Shown here: one piece after another, positions 8,434 to 16,252 of the stretch
How the letters are laid out: each line of letters opens with the position of its first letter
Position numbering within the stretch: the stretch's first letter is position 1
Assembly (NCBI GenBank): GCA_018266775.1
Contig: JAFDZS010000019.1
Location: forward strand, 1-49,986
DNA length: 49,986 bases
Direction of reading: 5' to 3'
DNA from: Bacteroidota bacterium
GTDB taxonomy: Bacteria; Bacteroidota; Bacteroidia; Chitinophagales; Chitinophagaceae
Program-made: the position numbers and the translations under genes
The notes under the pieces: model-generated
What the model was told of the DNA's origin: nothing
The model's database searches: none
Seen by the model: only the letters and a program-made list of their open reading frames with translations

Positions 8434-8814
8434 TTAACTGCCTATACGATGGAAGAGATCTTTAATCTGGTATTCCCATAACTGGCTTTGATCCTTAATA
8501 TCTTTTTTCTCGGCAAAGTCTTTTATCACCAATATTGTTTGATTGGTAACTTCTGATTTCTCAATACTCCATTCAAAATATTCGCCTTTTGGCATGTGCA
8601 TCCAGTGAAAACGTACAAATTTGTCTTCTTCTTTCTCCATCAGCTCAGCTTTATCGGTGGTGCCATTCCATGAAAAACTAAAAATGCCGTCACGTTCATC
8701 CACTTTGTCGGCAAACCATTCCTGCAGCCCTGCTGGTGTACTTAAAAATTCATACAAAATCGTCGGCGAACATCTAACCGGGTATTCTAACGTAAATAAA
8801 ACTTTCTTACTCAT
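8434..8814 (-). CDS. START-like/SRPBCC (AHSA1-type) domain protein
   Basis: The 126-residue protein fits a single helix-grip START-like domain. It starts with strand KVLFTLEYPVRCSP, followed by the helix TILYEFLSTPAGLQEWFADKVD, which is the characteristic SRPBCC helix with the Trp-Phe pair. Then comes a run of antiparallel strands (FSFSWNGT, DKFVRFHWMH, YFEWSIEKSE, QTILVIKDF) and a final helix WEYQIKDLFHRIGS. Such domains bind hydrophobic ligands or act as Hsp90-cochaperone-like folds; no ligand can be inferred. In many Bacteroidota a protein of this kind is simply annotated START-like. Its stop abuts the stop of the convergent neighbour with no spacer, so no separate terminator is visible. 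Confidence 0.82.
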   Translation of the reverse strand: MSKKVLFTLEYPVRCSPTILYEFLSTPAGLQEWFADKVDERDGIFSFSWNGTTDKAELMEKEEDKFVRFHWMHMPKGEYFEWSIEKSEVTNQTILVIKDFAEKKDIKDQSQLWEYQIKDLFHRIGS

Positions 8815-9100
8815 TCTGTTATTTTATAAATCCTTTCAACCCTGCAATAATAGCAAAATAATCTGCGATGCAAAATATTTGGTCATTTATTTTACCCATA
8901 CTTATTAACATTTTTATTACTGAAAACAGGTTTTAAACGGGCTGAAAAACAGGAGTTTACAAAAAGTTTTTTGGTGGGATACTTTAAATAATATAAATTA
9001 CGTTAATAATTATGTAATTTTTTTAACAAACTCTTAACCCGGTATGTGTCTGTAAGGCAACAAAAAATTTTCTAAACTAAACCTTTAAAACAGCACGCTT

Positions 9101-9976
9101 ATGAGCATGCGCCAACTAAAGATCACCAAGTCAATCACCAATCGTGAGAGTCAGAGTTTAGAGAAGTATTTACAGGAGATTGGTAAAGTGGAATTAATTT
9201 CTCCTGAAGAAGAAGTTGCTCTTGCCATCAGAATAAAAAATGGTGATCCGGTGGCACTGGAAAAATTAACCAAAGCCAATTTAAGATTTGTGGTATCTGT
9301 TGCCAAACAATACCAAAACCAGGGTTTAACACTCCCCGATCTTATTAATGAAGGCAACCTCGGCCTTATAAAAGCAGCACAACGTTTTGATGAAACAAGA
9401 GGTTTCAAATTTATTTCTTACGCAGTATGGTGGATACGCCAAAGCATTTTGCAGGCATTGGCTGAACAATCCAGGATTGTACGTTTGCCATTGAATAAAG
9501 TGGGTTTATCCAACCGCATCAGTAAAGCATATTCTTTACTGGAGCAGGAATTTGAAAGAGAACCCAGTGCGGAAGAATTAGCGAGCTTTTTGGAAATGGA
9601 TATTGATGAAGTAAGAGCGACACTTGGTGCAGGCATCCGCCACGTAAGTATGGATCAGCCGCTTGCAGAGGGAGAAGACAATACGCTGATAGATGTGATG
9701 GCTAACCCCAACGCCATCAGTACAGATAATGAACTGGCTTTTAAAGCATCTTTAAAAACAGAAATTGAACGCTCACTAAGTACATTGTCTGAAAGGCAGA
9801 AAGATGTGATCCGTTATTTCTTCGGCATCGGCATCGATCATGCATTAAGCCTCGAAGATATCGGCGAACACTTCAACCTCACCCGTGAAAGAGTGCGCCA
9901 GATCAAGGATAAAGCCATTACCAAACTGCGTACTGCATCCCGCTGTAAAATCCTCAAAACTTACCTCGGCACGTAA
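9101..9976 (+). CDS. rpoD: Primary sigma-70 factor RpoD/SigA (Bacteroidota short form)
   Basis: The 291-residue protein is the housekeeping sigma factor of Bacteroidota, which lacks the acidic region 1.1. Region 1.2 is SLEKYLQEIGKVELISPEEE, and regions 2.1-2.4 span LRFVVSVAKQYQ through DLINEGNLGLIKAAQRFD, FKFISYAVWWIRQ and ALAEQSRIVRLP. Region 3 covers about 140-210, and region 4.2 ends in LSLEDIGEHFNLTRERVRQI, the -35-binding helix-turn-helix. The family usually begins MRQLKITKSITN, so the ATG at 9107 is an equally good start; 9101 adds only Met-Ser. In Bacteroidota this factor reads TTTG and TAnnTTTG promoters. It stands alone behind a 286-bp AT-rich leader in which I could not fix a promoter. 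Confidence 0.95.
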   Translation: MSMRQLKITKSITNRESQSLEKYLQEIGKVELISPEEEVALAIRIKNGDPVALEKLTKANLRFVVSVAKQYQNQGLTLPDLINEGNLGLIKAAQRFDETRGFKFISYAVWWIRQSILQALAEQSRIVRLPLNKVGLSNRISKAYSLLEQEFEREPSAEELASFLEMDIDEVRATLGAGIRHVSMDQPLAEGEDNTLIDVMANPNAISTDNELAFKASLKTEIERSLSTLSERQKDVIRYFFGIGIDHALSLEDIGEHFNLTRERVRQIKDKAITKLRTASRCKILKTYLGT

Positions 9977-10073
9977 TTGGATGCTCCAGCATCCAACCAA
10001 TAGATAAGCATCCAAACAAACAATTGGCCTGCTCCGGCATCCAACAAAATCATGGGCCTGCCCCTGCGACCCA
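9977..10073 (+). repeat. Three diverged tandem stem-loops behind rpoD
   Basis: Copy A (9977-9996) is a 9-bp perfect inverted repeat, TTGGATGCT/AGCATCCAA. Copy B (10024-10044) keeps the same ends and core, TTGG..GCTCCGGCATCCAA. Copy C (10052-10073) is ATGGG..CCCAT around a GCC/TGC-rich middle. The first starts one base after the rpoD stop codon. There is no U tract, so these are not typical terminators. They may stabilise or process the rpoD 3' end. The following 10081-10200 is strongly G-poor on this strand (6 G against 37 C). Confidence 0.55.
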
Positions 10074-10250
10074 TAAAACATTCATTCCCACATTCCCTTC
10101 ATCTCACAAAATAATCATAGTACACCCCGTCATTCAACAAAAATAAATTTCCCCAACAATACCCATTACCGGAATAACAATACCTGCACAATTCGATTTT
10201 AATAATCCTTCATTTTCCCCGAAATTTGCACAACTTATAAAATTTTGCAA

Positions 10251-11459
10251 ATGGCAATTGATGTAAAAGTTCCAACAGTAGGTGAAAGTATCAGCGAAGT
10301 AACTTTAGTAAAATGGCTTAAAAATGATGGCGAATATGCCAATCGGGATGAAGTAATTGCAGAACTGGAAAGCGAGAAAGCCACTTTTGAACTGAATGCT
10401 GAACAGGCAGGAAGCATTACTATTATTGCAAAAGAAGGTGATACACTGAAAATTGGAGATGTGGTATGCCGCATAGATACTGATGCTGTGAAACCAGAAG
10501 GCACGCCTGAAGTAAAAGCCGCCGCCGCTGCACCTGCAGCATCAAAAGCAGAAGCCCCAAAACCAGTAGCTGCAGATGTAAAGGCAACACCCGTTGCCGC
10601 AGCGATGATTGCAGATAAAAAAGTGGATGTAAAGAAAGTAACTGCATCCGGTTCCAACGGTAAAATAGTAAAGCAGGATGTACTTGATGCATTGAACAAC
10701 CCCGGTGTTAAGCCTGGCACGGAAATGTTCAGCCGTACAGATAAGCCGGAGAAAATGAGCAACCTGCGCAAAACCATCAGCCGCAGGCTGGTGGAAGCGA
10801 AGAATACCACGGCCATGCTCACCACTTTTAATGAGGTGGATATGAGCGCCATTATGGAAACCAGGAGTAAATTCAAAGACAAGTTTAAAGAAGCACACGG
10901 CGTAAACCTGGGCTTCATGAGTTTCTTTACCAAAGCCTGTACCTATGCTTTGATGGAATGGCCATCTGTAAATGCGTATATCGATGGGGAGAATATTATC
11001 TATCATCAGTATTGCGATATTTCTATTGCTGTTAGTGCGCCCAAAGGCCTGGTAGTGCCGGTAATACGTAATGCTGAAAGTTTAAGCATGGCTGAAATTG
11101 AAATGAAAGTGGTGGAACTGGCATCGAAGGCAAAAGATAATAAACTTACCATGGAAGAGATGACCGGTGGAACATTTACGATAACGAATGGAGGAATCTT
11201 TGGCTCAATGATGAGTACACCCATCATTAACATTCCGCAATCTGCCATATTGGGTATGCACAACATTATTCAAAGGCCGGTGGCCGTCAATGGCCAGGTG
11301 GTGATACGCCCCATGATGTATGTGGCCCTGAGTTACGACCACCGCATTATAGATGGAAGAGAATCGGTTAGCTTCCTGGTAAGAGTAAAAGAACTGCTGG
11401 AAAATCCTGCATTATTGCTGTTTGGAAAAGATCCTGTAAAGAGTTTGCTGGAGTTATAA
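10251..11459 (+). CDS. odhB: Dihydrolipoyllysine succinyltransferase, E2 of 2-oxoglutarate dehydrogenase
   Basis: This is the acyl-transferring core of the 2-oxoglutarate dehydrogenase complex in the TCA cycle. Residues 1-75 form a lipoyl domain (VPTVGESISEV) with the lipoylated Lys43 in SEKATFE, where the common DKA is EKA. An Ala/Pro-rich hinge (80-115) follows, then a peripheral-subunit-binding domain (TPVAAAMIADKKV to QDVLDALN). The catalytic domain ends in the signature LSYDHRIIDGRE, with the active His and Asp. VGESISEVTLVKW and the short single-lipoyl layout are typical of the succinyltransferase rather than the pyruvate enzyme. I start at ATG 10251; a TTG two codons earlier is unlikely. 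The E1 gene (sucA), often next door, is not here. Confidence 0.94.
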   Translation: MAIDVKVPTVGESISEVTLVKWLKNDGEYANRDEVIAELESEKATFELNAEQAGSITIIAKEGDTLKIGDVVCRIDTDAVKPEGTPEVKAAAAAPAASKAEAPKPVAADVKATPVAAAMIADKKVDVKKVTASGSNGKIVKQDVLDALNNPGVKPGTEMFSRTDKPEKMSNLRKTISRRLVEAKNTTAMLTTFNEVDMSAIMETRSKFKDKFKEAHGVNLGFMSFFTKACTYALMEWPSVNAYIDGENIIYHQYCDISIAVSAPKGLVVPVIRNAESLSMAEIEMKVVELASKAKDNKLTMEEMTGGTFTITNGGIFGSMMSTPIINIPQSAILGMHNIIQRPVAVNGQVVIRPMMYVALSYDHRIIDGRESVSFLVRVKELLENPALLLFGKDPVKSLLEL

Positions 11460-11485
11460 TATTACTGCGTTTTCAACGTTTTTTT

Positions 11486-11511
11486 AGCCTGTTGTTCCGC
11501 AACAGGCTTTA
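11486..11511 (+). terminator. Hairpin terminator behind odhB
   Basis: AGCCTGTTG (11486-11494) pairs with CAACAGGCT (11500-11508) around TTCCG, followed by a short T run. The downstream -7 box (11510-11517) overlaps its 3' edge, so the terminator and the next promoter are nested. Confidence 0.7.
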
Positions 11512-11517
11512 CTTTTG
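11510..11517 (+). promoter_or_regulatory. TAnnTTTG -7 box directly before the methyltransferase start
   Basis: TACTTTTG fits the Bacteroidota -7 consensus TAnnTTTG exactly and is separated from the ATG at 11523 by only 5 nt. No TTTG is present at the expected -33 spacing, so this is weaker than the guaB promoter. If used, the mRNA would have an almost absent leader. Confidence 0.5.
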
Positions 11518-11522
11518 CAAAA

Positions 11523-12716
11523 ATGCGTTACCAATCCTATTTAAATACTGCCAAAAAAATCCTTGAACTGTATAAAGGAGAAGAACCACTGGCCAGCTTT
11601 TTAAAGAAATTCTTTGCATCAGATAAAAAGTATGGTTCTAAAGACAGGAAGTATATTTCATCGCTCTGTTATGCTTATTTCAGGTTAGGTAAAGCTGCCG
11701 GTACCGGTTCAACAGAACAGGAAATTTTAACCGGTCTTTTTTTAAGTGAGAATATTTATAATGATATCATTCACTTTTTCAAGCCGGACTGGGATGAGTG
11801 GATCGGTAAGCCATTAAAAGATAAGATTGCCTTTGTTGATTTTCCTGTAAAAAATATTTTCCCTTTCAAATCAGCATTATCTGCTGCGGTAAACCATTTA
11901 TCTTTCTGCGAATCGTTTCTGAAACAGCCCAAATTATTCCTGCGCATCAGGCCACATAAAAAAAATATTGTAGTACAGAAAATTCAAAAAGCAAAAATTC
12001 CTCTGGCGCTTGTTGATGAAGAATGTATTGCACTTTCCAATGCCACAAAACTGGAAGGTGTTATTGAACCCGATAAAGAAGCAGTAATACAGGATTATAA
12101 TTCACAGCAGGTGTTCAATTTTTTACGCACCTTCACCTTTGGAAAAAATGCAGTTACGGTATGGGACTGTTGTGCCGCAAGCGGGGGAAAATCAATTCTG
12201 TTGTATGATACGCTTAAACGGAAAGTGGAACTTACGGTTTCGGATATCCGGCTGACCATTTTAATGAACCTGCACCAGCGTTTTGCAAAAGCAGGGATAA
12301 AAAACTACAATTATTTTTTGGGTGATTTAAGTACACCTGATTTTACATTTCCTGCATTAACTGCAAAGGGAACGCAGGGTGTATTGCCTTTATATAATTA
12401 TCAGCTGATTGTTTGCGATGTACCCTGCAGCGGAAGTGGCACCTGGAGCCGCACACCTGAATACCTGCATTATTTTGATACGGCAGCCATTGAACAGTTT
12501 GTACAACGCCAGCAGCAGATTGTATCGAATGTAATCCCATTTCTGCAACAGGATGGCTTGCTGGTGTACATAACCTGCTCCGTATTCAGGCAGGAAAATG
12601 AAGACATGATCAATTACCTGCAGCAAAAATTTACCCTGCAGGTTTTGCACATGGAATTGCTGAAAGGTTATGATAAGAAAGCAGACTCTATGTTTGTTGC
12701 AGTACTTAAAAAATAA
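11523..12716 (+). CDS. RsmB/RsmF-like (NOL1/NOP2/Sun) RNA cytosine-C5 methyltransferase
   Basis: The protein transfers a methyl group from S-adenosylmethionine to C5 of a cytosine in RNA, probably rRNA. The 397 residues show an N-terminal helical region (1-125), a small RNA-binding-like domain around 135-200, then the SAM site DCCAASGGKS (about 215-224). The two diagnostic cysteines follow: Cys302 in CDVPCSGSGTW, and Cys352 in YITCSVFRQENE, which is the catalytic-type TCS motif. Both are intact. The target nucleotide cannot be read from sequence. It follows odhB after a hairpin terminator and has its own -7 box, so it is likely transcribed separately. Its stop codon abuts the convergent subtilase gene. 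Confidence 0.9.
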   Translation: MRYQSYLNTAKKILELYKGEEPLASFLKKFFASDKKYGSKDRKYISSLCYAYFRLGKAAGTGSTEQEILTGLFLSENIYNDIIHFFKPDWDEWIGKPLKDKIAFVDFPVKNIFPFKSALSAAVNHLSFCESFLKQPKLFLRIRPHKKNIVVQKIQKAKIPLALVDEECIALSNATKLEGVIEPDKEAVIQDYNSQQVFNFLRTFTFGKNAVTVWDCCAASGGKSILLYDTLKRKVELTVSDIRLTILMNLHQRFAKAGIKNYNYFLGDLSTPDFTFPALTAKGTQGVLPLYNYQLIVCDVPCSGSGTWSRTPEYLHYFDTAAIEQFVQRQQQIVSNVIPFLQQDGLLVYITCSVFRQENEDMINYLQQKFTLQVLHMELLKGYDKKADSMFVAVLKK

Positions 12717-15113
12717 TCAGCGCTTAACCACTTTTTTTACTTTCACCCGTTCACCATTTACCCATACACTCACGAAATATACTCCCGCGGGCATCCATTT
12801 CATATTGATGGGATAATTTGATGTTCCTGCCTGCTGCGGGTTGCTTTTACGGTACATTTCCTGCCCTGCAGTGTTATGAATGACGATTTTGGCATCCACT
12901 GTATTTTTTCGGGTAATAATTACTGTTACATAATCGGTAACCGGGTTGGGGCTGATGGAAATATTTTCAATTACCGCCGGGCACAATTGAGGATCATTGC
13001 TGAGCATAACCAATGCAGTATCCGAACATCCTGAACTATTGAACGCCACCAGGCGATAAGAGCCCGCTGCTGTTGCTGCCTGAGGAGTACTGACAGCAGA
13101 ACCGTTTAAGGTCCAGTTGGCCGTTAAGCCCGTAGTGGTGTACAATGACTGAAGGTTATAACTGCTGTCTGTGCATTTGCTAACTGCCCTGTCGGCACCA
13201 AGATTGGGTTTGGGAATAACTGTTGCCATTACCAAAGCAGTATCGGCACACCCGGAAATATTAGTGGCAATTAACTGGTAGTTACCAGAAGCGTTTACTG
13301 CCGCAGGGTTACTCACCGCTGCGCCACTTAATGACCATGCAGTGGTTAAACCAGTGGTGTTAAAATACGTGGTTAAGTTAATAGAACTGTCGCTGCAGCG
13401 GGTAACAGACTGATCGCTGCCAAGATTGGGCCTGGGGGTGAAACTTACCATTGCGGAATCAAGATAGAAACTGGTATCAGTGCTGATGTCTACCCGGAGC
13501 CTGTATTTAATAGTAGTACTTGTTATTGAGGTAAGATCATCATCGTAAGTGAAACTGCGTGCAGCAAAAGCGCCTGAACCTGCAGTGACAGAAATGGGAA
13601 CATAATTATTGTCGGTAACCAGTTTTCGTTCCACCGTTAATACAAATGCAGAGTCAGTTTTTACATTCCATTGCAACGTGGTTTTGCAACGGGCCACTAC
13701 AGCCTGTTGGGTATGCAGTTGGTTGATGAGCATCACAAACGCTTTTTTAACATCAGGAATACCATAGCCCACCCTGTTGTCGGGGTTGTTGGCCCTGGTG
13801 GCAGCCTGTTGCAGTGTATTAATGACCGTTATATTGTTCACTTCAGGAAAAGCCTGCCATAAACAAGTGGTTAAACCAGCCATATTGGGGCAGGCAAACG
13901 AGGTACCACTGCCGAATGCAGGCTGGCCAGTAGACGGATTGGCAATAACAGCATTTAAGCCTACGGCTGCAACAGCGGGCTTAACCTGTCCGTCGCTGCT
14001 GGGTCCATAACTGCTGAAGCTGGCCACAGCACCGGCTGTACTTACCGCACCAACAGCCATCACACTGTCTGCATCAGCAGGAGTGGTGATGTAATGCCAG
14101 GAACTGGTGCCTTCGTTTCCTGCTGCAACCACCACAATCATTCCTTTCTTAGCAGCAAAGTCTGCGGCTTTAGCAGCAATGGTGGTATTGCCATTCATAT
14201 CTGCATAAGTGTGATTGAAAGATGGATCATCAAATGTGGAGTAGCCCAATGATGTTGAAATGACATCCACACCAAGGCTGTCTGCCCGTTCAGCTGCTGC
14301 TGCCCAATTCTGTTCTTCTATTGGGTATTCTGTTGCTGCGTCTTCTGTGCGGTATAAATAAAAAGATGTTTTTGGTGCGGTACCTGTGAAAGTTCCGGGC
14401 ATATTTGCAGCAATGGTGCTGAAGCATTCCATGCCGTGCGGATGATCTTCATTTACACTGGCTTCGTTGGCTACAAAATCCCAGGTGCCCAGTATCTGGT
14501 TATTATTGCGTACACTGTCAAACGTTGGCAGCGTCAGGTAGTTGTAAAACCCGGCATCCAGCAAAGCCAGTTGCATGCCCTGGCCACGAAAGCCGCGGTT
14601 ATGCAAAAACTCGCCATTATGTATATGCACTTGTCCATACGACTGGCCGTAACTGAAGTAATCACCCAAAGGCGATTGCGGCGATGGCCCTGCCGGAGCT
14701 ATGATGGTATCCAGCTTTTTTGAAACAGCATGAACAGAAACGGGCTTTGCAGCAATGGCATTAGTGCCTGCAACGAAGGAAAAGCTGTTGATCTTGACTA
14801 ATGCGGCAGCATCTGTAGTTTGAATGGCAACCTGGTTCAGCCATTTGGAGGAATTTAAAATGGTAACGTTACCGGATAGCCGAACACTGTCTATGTAACG
14901 TGGAGTTATGGGCAGGTCTGATGAATCAACAGCAAGGTTATACCGCTGGCGCCGCTGTATAGCCCTGTTGCTGAGATATGCTGAAGGATTGCTGATGGAA
15001 AAAGGGTTGGCGCCTTTATTTTTAAAAGTTACAATAAACCGTGTTGATTGCGCTGTGGCACAGCTGCCTGTAATCATCCAATACAATACCAGTAAAATTG
15101 ATTTTTTTAGCAT
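12717..15113 (-). CDS. Secreted S8 subtilisin-family protease with T9SS type A sorting domain
   Basis: The catalytic triad is intact: Asp186 in LALLDAGFY, His226 in DHPHGMECFS, Ser405 in GSGTSFACPNMAG, with the oxyanion Asn333 in AAGNEGTS. I start at ATG 15113, which gives a normal signal peptide (MLKKSILLVLYWMITGSCATA); an in-frame start 35 codons upstream would spoil it. Residues 22-150 are a propeptide-like segment and 150-460 the peptidase domain. A linker domain follows, then two similar modules of about 75 residues (each beginning PNLGsD/GaD, containing C.DSS.NL, ending SGC.DTALVM). The tail is NISISPNPVTD through KIVIHNTAGQEMYRK to GVYFVSVWVNGE, a type A sorting domain. It is therefore an exported surface or extracellular protease. 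The 361-bp gap on its 5' side is shared with the ECF sigma gene. Confidence 0.92.
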   Translation of the reverse strand: MLKKSILLVLYWMITGSCATAQSTRFIVTFKNKGANPFSISNPSAYLSNRAIQRRQRYNLAVDSSDLPITPRYIDSVRLSGNVTILNSSKWLNQVAIQTTDAAALVKINSFSFVAGTNAIAAKPVSVHAVSKKLDTIIAPAGPSPQSPLGDYFSYGQSYGQVHIHNGEFLHNRGFRGQGMQLALLDAGFYNYLTLPTFDSVRNNNQILGTWDFVANEASVNEDHPHGMECFSTIAANMPGTFTGTAPKTSFYLYRTEDAATEYPIEEQNWAAAAERADSLGVDVISTSLGYSTFDDPSFNHTYADMNGNTTIAAKAADFAAKKGMIVVVAAGNEGTSSWHYITTPADADSVMAVGAVSTAGAVASFSSYGPSSDGQVKPAVAAVGLNAVIANPSTGQPAFGSGTSFACPNMAGLTTCLWQAFPEVNNITVINTLQQAATRANNPDNRVGYGIPDVKKAFVMLINQLHTQQAVVARCKTTLQWNVKTDSAFVLTVERKLVTDNNYVPISVTAGSGAFAARSFTYDDDLTSITSTTIKYRLRVDISTDTSFYLDSAMVSFTPRPNLGSDQSVTRCSDSSINLTTYFNTTGLTTAWSLSGAAVSNPAAVNASGNYQLIATNISGCADTALVMATVIPKPNLGADRAVSKCTDSSYNLQSLYTTTGLTANWTLNGSAVSTPQAATAAGSYRLVAFNSSGCSDTALVMLSNDPQLCPAVIENISISPNPVTDYVTVIITRKNTVDAKIVIHNTAGQEMYRKSNPQQAGTSNYPINMKWMPAGVYFVSVWVNGERVKVKKVVKR

Positions 15114-15462
15114 ACCTGTTTCTGTTCTTACAAATATAAATAGAAAAATGAAGGGTTTTGCAGCTGTTGTTAAGAAGTGTTGGCATGATGAATTTGCTCT
15201 TTGTTTAATAAAATTCACTATTCATTAATTAGAATGTTTGCTTTGTTAAATTGGCTTGTTACGGGATTGATTAGGCGGCATTAAAAGTGCAATTTTGCAG
15301 ATACAATATCGCCCAGGGCTTGATAAAATAATACCCGCCGCCAGGCTTACCCGGTGAAAATATGAAAACCCTGCCTGCAAATTTTATGGAAGCTGGACTG
15401 ATCAATTGGCTTTCAGCAGTGTTTTCGATGTGCAATTCAGCTGGTGATATGGAGGTAACAAA

Positions 15463-15468
15463 ATGTAA
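15463..15468 (+). other. Start-stop element (ATG TAA) behind a Shine-Dalgarno-like GGAGG
   Basis: GGAGG at 15451-15455 stands 7 nt before ATG, which is at once followed by TAA. The proposed sigma-factor ATG at 15475 begins 6 nt after this stop. A ribosome initiating here would terminate and might re-initiate on the sigma gene. Bacteroidota rarely depend on GGAGG, so this may be chance. Apart from this, the gap 15114-15474 (subtilase/sigma divergent promoter region) shows nothing I can support. Confidence 0.25.
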
Positions 15469-15474
15469 AACAGG

Positions 15475-16062
15475 ATGCATCAGCACTATCCAGTTAAGAA
15501 CAAATTTATGGTCAAGTTTAATAATAAATATCCGGACATTGAACAACTGATTGACAGAATAGCCTGTGGTGATGATGTGGCCTTTAAAATTATTTATGAT
15601 AGTTTTTCCGGCAAGATGTTCAGGCTTTGCCTGAGGATGATGGAGGGCAGACACATGGATGCAGAAGATTGTTTCCAGGAGGGTTGTGTGCGTTTGTATA
15701 AAAATATCCGGTCGTACAGGGGCGATGGTTCATTCGAAGGCTGGGTACGGATGATTTTTTTAAATTGCTGTATGAGTCATTACCGGTTACGTGGCAGGGA
15801 TATTACCTGCTTAACGGATGCGTCTTTTGAAAACAGAAATACTGATATGCCCAATGCGCTGGATGTGTTATATGCAAAAGATATCATCAATCATCTTCAG
15901 CATAATCTTCCTGATGGCAGAAAAAAAATCGTCAGGCTGTATTGTATAGATGGATACCAGCATACAGAAATTGCACAGTTACTCGGTTGTTCCGAATCGA
16001 ACTGTAAATCTCAACTGCACAGGGCAAGAAAGCGGCTTGCATTGTCAATACCATACAATTAA
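15475..16062 (+). CDS. ECF-type (RpoE-like) RNA polymerase sigma factor
   Basis: The 195-residue protein has the two-domain ECF layout. Region 2 is FKIIYDSFSGKMFRLCLRMM, then DAEDCFQEGCVRLYKNI, and the -10 binding part FEGWVRMIFLNCCMSHYR. Region 4 is LPDGRKKIVRLYCIDGYQH, followed by the helix-turn-helix TEIAQLLGCSESNCKSQLHRARKRL. Such factors redirect RNA polymerase to a small regulon, usually under control of a membrane anti-sigma factor. None is encoded next to it: the following gene is fabH on the other strand. An ATG at 15508 (MVKFNNKY) is an alternative start. A strong terminator ends the unit, so it is monocistronic. The regulon is unknown. Confidence 0.9.
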   Translation: MHQHYPVKNKFMVKFNNKYPDIEQLIDRIACGDDVAFKIIYDSFSGKMFRLCLRMMEGRHMDAEDCFQEGCVRLYKNIRSYRGDGSFEGWVRMIFLNCCMSHYRLRGRDITCLTDASFENRNTDMPNALDVLYAKDIINHLQHNLPDGRKKIVRLYCIDGYQHTEIAQLLGCSESNCKSQLHRARKRLALSIPYN

Positions 16063-16090
16063 TTTTTTTTCAACCAAGCACACCATCAAC

Positions 16091-16118
16091 GGCCTGCTGA
16101 TTTCAGCAGGCCTTTTTT
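16091..16118 (+). terminator. Strong intrinsic terminator of the ECF sigma gene
   Basis: GGCCTGCTGA and TCAGCAGGCC pair perfectly (10 bp) around TT and are followed by TTTTTTAT. Confidence 0.9.
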
Positions 16119-16181
16119 ATTCTTTTTCTCCCGTCCTAAAATAAGTTGACACAAAATTGGCATGGCGCCCCGGTACAATAA

Positions 16182-16211
16182 AAAACACCTGTTATAAAGA
16201 ACAGATGTTTT
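16182..16211 (-). terminator. Intrinsic terminator of fabH
   Basis: AAAACACCTGTT (16182-16193) and AACAGATGTTTT (16200-16211) pair with one mismatch. On the minus strand the stem is followed by a T run (complement of the A run before 16186), placing it correctly behind fabH. Confidence 0.7.
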
Positions 16212-16252
16212 AACAGTAACATTATTAAGCTGAAGTAACGCTGATTGAAAAC

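Noticed and set aside
8940..9023. rpoD promoter of the TTTG/TAnnTTTG type
   Set aside because: TTTG at 8970 has no matching TAnnTTTG at the right distance, and TAATTTTT at 9015 has no TTTG upstream at N19-21; no pair is good enough to report.
10235..10933. 232-residue open frame antisense to odhB
   Set aside because: It lies opposite the Ala/Pro-rich hinge and lipoyl region of a well-supported gene; its Ser/Phe/Leu-rich composition is what the complement of such codons gives.
15362..15550. 62-residue frame ahead of the ECF sigma gene
   Set aside because: It overlaps the sigma gene in another frame, has no recognisable domain, and runs into sigma region 2 coding sequence.
15271..15654. 127-residue minus-strand frame across the sigma promoter region
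   Set aside because: It overlaps the sigma gene on the other strand and shows no domain-like pattern.
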